From the NCBI GenBank assembly GCA_943370215.1, contig CALRQC020000020.1:1-64000 (forward strand): 64,000 nt of DNA. Reading direction: 5' to 3'. Under the pieces are notes generated by a model, which had not been told where the DNA came from, ran no database searches, and worked only from the letters and a program-made list of their open reading frames with translations. Position 1 is the first letter of the stretch, and each line of letters starts with the position of its first letter. Both the position numbers and the translations under genes were made by a program. Below, piece by piece: positions 58,580 to 64,000 of the stretch. Origin of the DNA: Niveispirillum sp943370215. Lineage in GTDB: Bacteria; Pseudomonadota; Alphaproteobacteria; Azospirillales; Azospirillaceae.

Positions 58580-60172
58580 ATGCTGCAGGGTCACGTCACC
58601 CTGGCGGGGCTGGACGCCGCCATCATCGGTCTTTATCTGCTGGCTGTCGTTGCCCTGGGGCTGTTCGCCTCCCGCAAGGCGACGACGGCCACCGACTATT
58701 TCCTGGCGGCGCGCAGTTCCACCTGGCCCACCATCGGGCTGGCGCTGCTGGCTTCCAACATCTCCTCCACCACGCTGATCGGTCTGGCGGGGGCGGCCTA
58801 TGCGGCGGGGATTGCCGTCTATAATTATGAATGGATGGCCAGCGTTGTGCTGGTCTTTTTCTGCCTCTTCCTGCTGCCGGTGATCCTGCGCAGTCAGGTC
58901 TATACGATGCCGGAGTTCCTGGAACGCCGCTATGACGGCTCCATCCGGCTCTATTTCTCCGGCCTGACCATCTTTTTGAACATCGTGGTGGATACGGCGG
59001 GCACGCTGTTCGGCGGTGCCTTGATGTTCAAGCTGATCCTGCCCGATGTGCCGCTGTGGCAGATTGCCGGCCTGCTGGCCCTGGCGGCCGGTGCCTACAC
59101 CGTGGCCGGCGGCCTGAAGGCCGTGCTGGTGACGGAGGTGGTGCAGGCGGTCATTCTGGGCGGCGCCTCCATCTTCGTGGCCATCTTCGCCTTTGACAAG
59201 GCGGGCGGCTGGGATGCGGTGATGGCCGCCGTGCCGGCCGACAAGATGAGCCTGATTCGCCCCGCCGATGACAGCAACCTGCCCTGGACGGGGTTAATTT
59301 CCGGGGTGCCGCTGATCGGGCTGTATTTCTGGTGTACCAACCAGTTCATGGTGCAGCGGGTGCTGTCGGCCAAGAATCTGGATCATGGCCGCTGGGGCAG
59401 CCTGTTTGCCGGTTTGCTGAAACTGCCGGTGCTGTTCTTGATGGTGCTGCCGGGCAGTGCCGCCATCCTGATCTATCCGCATCTGGACCGGCCGGATCTG
59501 GTCTATCCGACGCTGATTTTCGACCTGCTGCCGGTGGGCGTGATCGGGCTGGTGGTGGCGGGCTTCCTGGCGGCCATCATGTCGTCCATCGCCAGCACCT
59601 TCAATTCCGCCTCCACCCTGGTGACGATGGATTTCGTGCGGCGCTTCAACCCCGATGTCTCCCAGGCGTCGCTGGTGCGAATCGGGCGGATCACCACCGT
59701 CACCTTCATGGTGCTGGCGGTGGCCTGGGTGCCGGTGGTGGAAAACCTGACCGATACGCTGTGGCAATATCTTCAGGCTGTGCTGGCCTATGCGGTGCCG
59801 CCGGTGGTGGCCCTGTTCCTGGCCGGCATCTTCTGGCGCCGCGCCAATGTGGCCGGTGCCCGGGCCGGCGTGCTGGTGGGGCTGCTGGCCGGTGGCTGGC
59901 TGTTCCATGGGGTGCAGATCGCCCACAGCATTCAGTTGCATTTCCTGCTGGCGGCCACGCTGCTGTTCTTCATCTCCCTGGCTGCCGTCATCGTGGCCAG
60001 TCTGCTGACGGCCCCGCCGCCGGCGGAGAAGACCGCAACCCTGATGTGGACGCGGGCTGATTATGATGCCGAGTCGACCGCGCTGGCCGGCCGGCCGCTC
60101 TGGCAGAATTACCGGGTGCAGGCGGTGGCCCTGCTGGCGATGACGGCGGTGATCGTCTGGCTGTTCCGGTAA
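58580..60172 (+). CDS. sodium:solute symporter (SSS/SGLT family)
   Basis: The 530-residue protein has about 14 hydrophobic segments. VALGLFASRKATTATDYFLA, ARSSTWPTIGLALLASNISS TT, YTMPEFLERRYDG and AAIMSSIASTFNSASTLVTM DF are SSS hallmarks, the last near the sodium site. Its closest groups are sugar symporters of the SGLT type. The gene begins at ATG 58580 and is divergent from the TonB receptor with shared operators, so it is the likely inner-membrane importer of this locus. Confidence 0.88.
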   Translation: MLQGHVTLAGLDAAIIGLYLLAVVALGLFASRKATTATDYFLAARSSTWPTIGLALLASNISSTTLIGLAGAAYAAGIAVYNYEWMASVVLVFFCLFLLPVILRSQVYTMPEFLERRYDGSIRLYFSGLTIFLNIVVDTAGTLFGGALMFKLILPDVPLWQIAGLLALAAGAYTVAGGLKAVLVTEVVQAVILGGASIFVAIFAFDKAGGWDAVMAAVPADKMSLIRPADDSNLPWTGLISGVPLIGLYFWCTNQFMVQRVLSAKNLDHGRWGSLFAGLLKLPVLFLMVLPGSAAILIYPHLDRPDLVYPTLIFDLLPVGVIGLVVAGFLAAIMSSIASTFNSASTLVTMDFVRRFNPDVSQASLVRIGRITTVTFMVLAVAWVPVVENLTDTLWQYLQAVLAYAVPPVVALFLAGIFWRRANVAGARAGVLVGLLAGGWLFHGVQIAHSIQLHFLLAATLLFFISLAAVIVASLLTAPPPAEKTATLMWTRADYDAESTALAGRPLWQNYRVQAVALLAMTAVIVWLFR

Positions 60173-60262
60173 GGGTTTTTGGGGGGCGGGTGGTGGTGCC
60201 CGCCCCTCTTTTTTGCGACCGGTCAGGGGTGGATTGGGAATTTCCAAGACGTTCATGCTCAC

Positions 60263-60300
60263 ATCACCGTCACCCCGGCCTTCGCCGGGGTGACGGTGAT
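60263..60300. repeat. intergenic palindromic repeat B
   Basis: ATCACCGTCACCCCGGC and its complement form a perfect 17-bp stem with loop CTTC between the convergent symporter and TonB receptor 2. It could serve as a bidirectional terminator. Confidence 0.85.
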
Positions 60301-60357
60301 GATAAAGGGAGGCGCATTTAACCTTTTGAAAGGAAATGCCGCTTTCCCGACAAACCC

Positions 60358-62562
60358 TCAGAACTTATACCCTGCCGTCAGGCTCCAGGTCCGGGGTTCG
60401 GCCACGGCGATGGCGGCGTTGGTGGGGGCGGTGGTGAAATAGGTCTTGTTGGACAGGTTCTTGCCGGCAAAGGTGATGTTCCAGCCCTCTTCCCCATCCA
60501 GCAGCGCGATGGAGGCGTTGATCAGGCCCGGCATCTTCGATTCCAGCAGGTTGGCCACGGTGGAATAATAATCCCCCTGGTGCTGATAGCTGGATGACAG
60601 GCGCAGCTTCACCCGGTCCTGCCAGAAACGCGGCGTGTCATAGGTGAAACCCGTCTGCACCGTCCAGGGGGAAACCAGCGGCAGATGCTTGGCACCGGCC
60701 ACCGCCGCATCGGAGAGCGGGTCGAGATGGGTGTATTTATCATCCATCAGGCCCAGATTGGCGAACAGGTTCAGCCCTTCGACGGGCATGAAGGTGACCT
60801 CCAGCTCCGCCCCATAGAGCCGCGAATCGCCGATATTGGCCACGGCATAGGAACCGGGGCCGATCTGGATGGTCTGCTGCAGGTCGGACAGATCGTTGCG
60901 ATAGACCGACAGGTTGGTGCGCAGCCTTCCGTCCAGCATGGTGGCCTTCAAGCCAGCCTCATAGGCCCAGACGGTCTGCGGGCCATAGACGGTGCCGAAG
61001 ACGGCCGGGTTGGCCACGGCCAGCCCGTTGAAACCGCCGGCCTTGAAGCCGCGGGAGACGGAGAGATAGCTGAACACATCGTCAGCAATCTTGAAATCCA
61101 GCCCCGCTTTGGGCGTCCAGGACTCGAATGACGGATCGCGGTAGAGCGAAACCAGCGCCACCGCCGGGCCGGGGCTGAGCGGCAGGCGGTTCTGGATGGT
61201 GCCCTTCAATTCCTTCTCATCGCGCGTATAGCGCAGGCCGCCGGTGACCGACAGCCGTTCGGTCAACTGATAGCTGGCCTGGGCGAAGGCGGCATAGGAA
61301 TTGGTGGTGCTGTCGATGGTCTGCGGCAGCACGGGCAGGGAGAAGCCGGGGCCCAGCACCAGCACATCCTTGAAAGTCTGCTTATTCTCTTCCCGGAAAT
61401 AATACAGCCCGGTGATCCAGGTCAGGTCGCCGCCGAACCCGTCGCCCTGCAATTGCAGTTCCTGGCTATATTGGTTGGTGTCGCTGTTGGCATCACGCAC
61501 CAGACCATTGGCGCGATAGCTGCCATCGGCATTGCGGATGCCGCCCGACATGTCGAACAGGAAACCATCGTCCGTGCGCACAAAGGCGGTGATCGACCGC
61601 AGGGTCATGTCGCCCAGCTCGGCGCTGACATCCAGCGACACGGCCGTCTGGTCGGTATAGCCATCCGGCATCACCGGGGAGAGGGTGGTATAGGCGTCAC
61701 CGGCCAGCGGCCGCGCATCATCGGTGGTGACATGCTTTGCCGCCAGGGTGGGATAGGGGCGCGTCCAGCCGACCGGGATCAGGTTGGCCGGGCCGTCATT
61801 ATCATCCTGGGTGCGGCTGACGGTCAGCGTTGCCTTCAACCAGTCACTGCCATGGAAATGCAGCTTGCCGCGCAGGGCCAGATTGCGCTGGCCGAAGACA
61901 TCACGGTCCAGCGCCTGGTTATGCACATAGCCGTCCTGGTCATTATACAGCACGGAGAGCGAGGCCCCCAGGGTGCCTTCCACCACATCGCCGCCGATGG
62001 ACGCGCTGGCCTTGCGCTGGTCATAGGAACCCACACCGACCGCCGCCTCGGCCCAGCGCTTTTCCCCCGGCGTGCGGGTGACGATCTTCACTGCGCCGGA
62101 AAAGGCGTTGCGGCCATAAAGCGTACCCTGCGGGCCGCGCAGCACCTCGATCCGCTCAATATCCGCCAGTTCCAGGTTCGATCCGGCCAGCCGCCCGCGA
62201 TAAACATCATCGGCATAAAAGGCGACCGCCGATTCGGAGGTGACCAGCCCGCCCGACTGTTCCGACCCGCCGCGCAGACCCACCTGCAAGGTGGAGCGGC
62301 TGGCCGTCACCGGCATCAGCACCAGATTGGGCACCACGCTGGTCAGGTCTTCGGCACTGCCGATCTGCTGGTCGGCCAGCGCATCCGCCGTCAGGGCGGA
62401 AATGGCGATTGGGGTGGTCTGCAAGGCGGTTTCGCGCCGCTGGGCGGTGACGATGATCTCCTCCAGCATCGGTCCGGCATTCTGGGCCAGGGCGGGCATG
62501 GCAAGGCTGGATAAGGCGGTCGCCAGCAGCAGCGACCGCGACAGGGGACGCGGGAAGGCCAT
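60358..62562 (-). CDS. TonB-dependent receptor
   Basis: The 734-residue protein has signal peptide (MAFPRPLSRSLLLATALSSL AMPALAQ), TonB box (LEEIIVTAQRRETALQTTPI), plug (LADIERIEVLRGPQGTLYGR NAFSG) and a barrel ending in SLTAGYKF. The RRETALQTTPIAISALT pattern is common in sphingomonad/caulobacter-type receptors for plant-derived compounds. The ligand is unknown. It is convergent with the symporter and may extend the sugar locus or be independent. Confidence 0.88.
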   Translation of the reverse strand: MAFPRPLSRSLLLATALSSLAMPALAQNAGPMLEEIIVTAQRRETALQTTPIAISALTADALADQQIGSAEDLTSVVPNLVLMPVTASRSTLQVGLRGGSEQSGGLVTSESAVAFYADDVYRGRLAGSNLELADIERIEVLRGPQGTLYGRNAFSGAVKIVTRTPGEKRWAEAAVGVGSYDQRKASASIGGDVVEGTLGASLSVLYNDQDGYVHNQALDRDVFGQRNLALRGKLHFHGSDWLKATLTVSRTQDDNDGPANLIPVGWTRPYPTLAAKHVTTDDARPLAGDAYTTLSPVMPDGYTDQTAVSLDVSAELGDMTLRSITAFVRTDDGFLFDMSGGIRNADGSYRANGLVRDANSDTNQYSQELQLQGDGFGGDLTWITGLYYFREENKQTFKDVLVLGPGFSLPVLPQTIDSTTNSYAAFAQASYQLTERLSVTGGLRYTRDEKELKGTIQNRLPLSPGPAVALVSLYRDPSFESWTPKAGLDFKIADDVFSYLSVSRGFKAGGFNGLAVANPAVFGTVYGPQTVWAYEAGLKATMLDGRLRTNLSVYRNDLSDLQQTIQIGPGSYAVANIGDSRLYGAELEVTFMPVEGLNLFANLGLMDDKYTHLDPLSDAAVAGAKHLPLVSPWTVQTGFTYDTPRFWQDRVKLRLSSSYQHQGDYYSTVANLLESKMPGLINASIALLDGEEGWNITFAGKNLSNKTYFTTAPTNAAIAVAEPRTWSLTAGYKF

Positions 62563-63255
62563 GACAGAAGGTTCCTTGAACGCAAGAAGGGGAGCGCAAA
62601 GGCGCTGAGCAGTCGGCCGGTTGCCATTTCAGTGGGGTTCCGCTTGCCGGCGAGGGAGGGCAAGGGTGTCAGGGGCGGGTGCTGCGGTCACCCGGTCGGC
62701 GCGTAAAACCGCATGGTGCTATCTCCATAAAGGATGGCGACAGCCCAACGGGCGCCATGCCCGTTCGGATGACAAAATTGTTACCCAAATAGCGTGGGAT
62801 TATCAGGATTGATGCGGTCTTTATCCACACAGTGGACATAATGCGCCCAGACAACGCTTGCTCAATCAAAACGCTGCGTTTTGGGGCAATTCATCGGGCA
62901 ATTTGCCTGAATTCAGATCATTCACCGGAAAAACTATAAGTATTATCAGTGTGTGTTCGGAGAGTTTTGTATTGTTTCAATACGTTGTGCGTTTTGACTT
63001 TCCTTATCCCCGTCACCCCGGCGCAGGCCGGGGTCCAGGTTCGTAGAGCGAAGCGCCTGGGGCCCCTGGACCCCGGCCTGCGCCGGGGTGACGGGGAGGA
63101 TTTGGTAATATATTGATAATAAATAGAAACCTTTCAGACGGTTTCTCAGGCTCATTGGCAGATCGACTGTCCAGGGATGCAGCAGCAAGCCGCGCGTCAC
63201 CGGCGCATCCGAAACCAGCGCATGAAAAACGGGCGGTCCCAACCGGGCCGCCCGT
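62563..63255. other. long intergenic region with a 32-bp inverted repeat
   Basis: This 693-base stretch has no supported gene. It contains a near-palindrome TGACAAAATTGTTA at 62770-62783, upstream of TonB receptor 2 and a candidate operator, an AT-rich segment (about 62880-63000) and the large inverted repeat C (63008-63096). Small open frames here lack good starts. Confidence 0.5.
63008..63096. repeat. large inverted repeat C
   Basis: Two perfect 32-bp arms (63008-63039 and 63065-63096), starting CCCCGTCACCCCGGCG and ending GGGTCCAGG, flank a 25-base loop. Inside each arm lies the CGTCACCCCGG core also seen in repeat B. The layout is like a BIME or MITE-type element. Confidence 0.9.
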
Positions 63256-63996
63256 TCATCCCTGATCCAGCTCCGCCCCCCAATATTGGGCGCTGGTCAT
63301 ACTGCTGGGGAAGCCATGTCCGTTTTCCTCCTCCACCAGTTCCGCCTGCAGATCAGCCGGTTCGGTTTCCTGGCCATAGATCAGGAAATCGCGCCAACTG
63401 GAATGCAGGAAGGTGGGCGGGAAGTGCCGGCCATTTTCCTGCAATTCATAGACGGTGGGGGCAAAGGGGGCCTGTCGCGGATGCATCCCGCATTGGTGCG
63501 GCAACCGGCTGCCCTTGGCCAGATTGCAGGCTGAACAGGAGGTGACGACATTATCCCAGCTTGTACGCCCGCCCCGGCAACGCGGGATCACATGGTCAAA
63601 TGTCAGCTCATGCGTGGGGAAAGGCTTGCCGCAATATTGGCAGGTGAAGCGATCCCGCAGGAAGACGTTAAAGCGCGTGAAGGCCGGCCGTCGGTTGGAT
63701 GGCACATATTCCTTCAGGCTGATCACACTGGGCAGCCGCATGGTGAGCTGCTGCGAACGCACCGTCCGGTCATAGTGGGAGATAATGTTCACCCGGTCCA
63801 GGAACACAGCTTTCACCGCCTCCTGCCACGACCAAAGTGACAAGGGAAAGTAGCTCAGCGGACGGAAATCCGCATTCAGCACCAAAGCCGGACAACCATC
63901 AAAAGGTGGTGACAATTTCCACCCCCTCTGCCGTTCCGAAAATGTGCCAGCCGCCCCCTTGGCCCCCGTTCCGCGCCGCCCGCCTGCCAAAGGCAA
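63256..63996 (-). CDS. HNH endonuclease (start uncertain)
   Basis: The frame encodes a Zn-supported HNH nuclease: CQYCGKPFPTHELTFDHVIP RCRGGRTSWDNVVTSC and SACNLAKGSR (paired CxxC knuckles and the HVIPRxxGG catalytic strand). The part before it, LVLNADFRPLSYFPLSLWSW QEAV, is typical of a widespread alphaproteobacterial HNH family. No ATG precedes it in the window; only a TTG at 63996 opens the frame, so the real start may lie outside or be a non-ATG codon. Confidence 0.85.
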   Translation of the reverse strand: MPLAGGRRGTGAKGAAGTFSERQRGWKLSPPFDGCPALVLNADFRPLSYFPLSLWSWQEAVKAVFLDRVNIISHYDRTVRSQQLTMRLPSVISLKEYVPSNRRPAFTRFNVFLRDRFTCQYCGKPFPTHELTFDHVIPRCRGGRTSWDNVVTSCSACNLAKGSRLPHQCGMHPRQAPFAPTVYELQENGRHFPPTFLHSSWRDFLIYGQETEPADLQAELVEEENGHGFPSSMTSAQYWGAELDQG

Positions 63997-64000
63997 AACG

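Noticed and set aside
62563..62900. A cobalamin riboswitch upstream of TonB receptor 2
   Set aside because: I looked for the conserved B12-box-type segments and the pseudoknot loop order and did not find them.

Overview
The window is high-GC DNA from what looks like an alphaproteobacterium, most likely Rhodospirillales/Azospirillaceae. This is inferred from protein character, the cysTWA-sbp set, the rbfA-truB pair and several TonB-dependent receptors; no 16S rRNA gene is present to confirm it. Genes are densely packed on both strands and organised in modules.

Layout. (1) 1-6.8 kb: a truncated MFS transporter end and a thioredoxin-like remnant, then a reactive-sulfur cluster: DUF2892 membrane protein, persulfide-dioxygenase-like metallo-hydrolase, TauE/SafE exporter, methyltransferase and Crp/Fnr regulator on the plus strand, facing rhodanese, DsrE-like protein, TDT-family carrier and 1-Cys peroxiredoxin on the minus strand. 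(2) 6.9-10.2 kb: a decayed cydABX operon (cydX intact, cydB with two frameshifts, only the last codons of cydA), joined tail to tail to the end of a PepSY protein. A tyrosine integrase follows, next to a 3' fragment of tRNA-fMet that marks an attachment-site scar. (3) 10.2-21.2 kb: a complete type I-E CRISPR-Cas locus in the order cas1-cas2-cas3-cse1-cse2-cas7-cas5-cas6e, with a 33-repeat array on the opposite strand. The cas and array promoters are back to back. (4) 21.2-22.4 kb: proB. (5) 22.8-33.1 kb: an 11-gene Ter system with four TerD-family proteins (one a TerA-like double-domain protein), TerB, three TerY-type vWA proteins, a PP2C phosphatase, an atypical protein kinase and a membrane/FHA-like protein. 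(6) 33.1-37.2 kb: sulfate ABC importer sbp-cysT-cysW-cysA with a possible SAM-II-like leader. (7) 37.4-42 kb: a conserved unknown protein, a degenerate EAL protein, tRNA-Gln, rbfA and truB. (8) 42-51.6 kb: an iron/heme receptor operon behind a Fur-box-like site, LprI-like protein, rpmG, an S41 peptidase, rnr and an unusual alpha/beta hydrolase. (9) 51.8-62.6 kb: an Xre/RES toxin-antitoxin pair, then a sucrose-type locus with ROK fructokinase, amylosucrase, TonB receptor and Na+/solute symporter, the last two sharing a pair of LacI-like operators, and a second TonB receptor. (10) The window ends in an HNH endonuclease whose start is unclear.

How the parts fit. The sulfur cluster would oxidise and export products of persulfide metabolism under a Crp-type regulator with two closely spaced cysteines. 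The Ter cluster combines Ca2+-binding TerD proteins with a vWA/phosphatase/kinase triad, which suggests a phosphorylation-controlled, membrane-linked stress or defence assembly. It lies one gene away from the CRISPR locus, so 10-33 kb reads as a defence/stress region. The sucrose locus resembles the sux arrangement of xanthomonads: outer-membrane uptake, inner-membrane symport, cleavage by a GH13 amylosucrase and phosphorylation of the released fructose.
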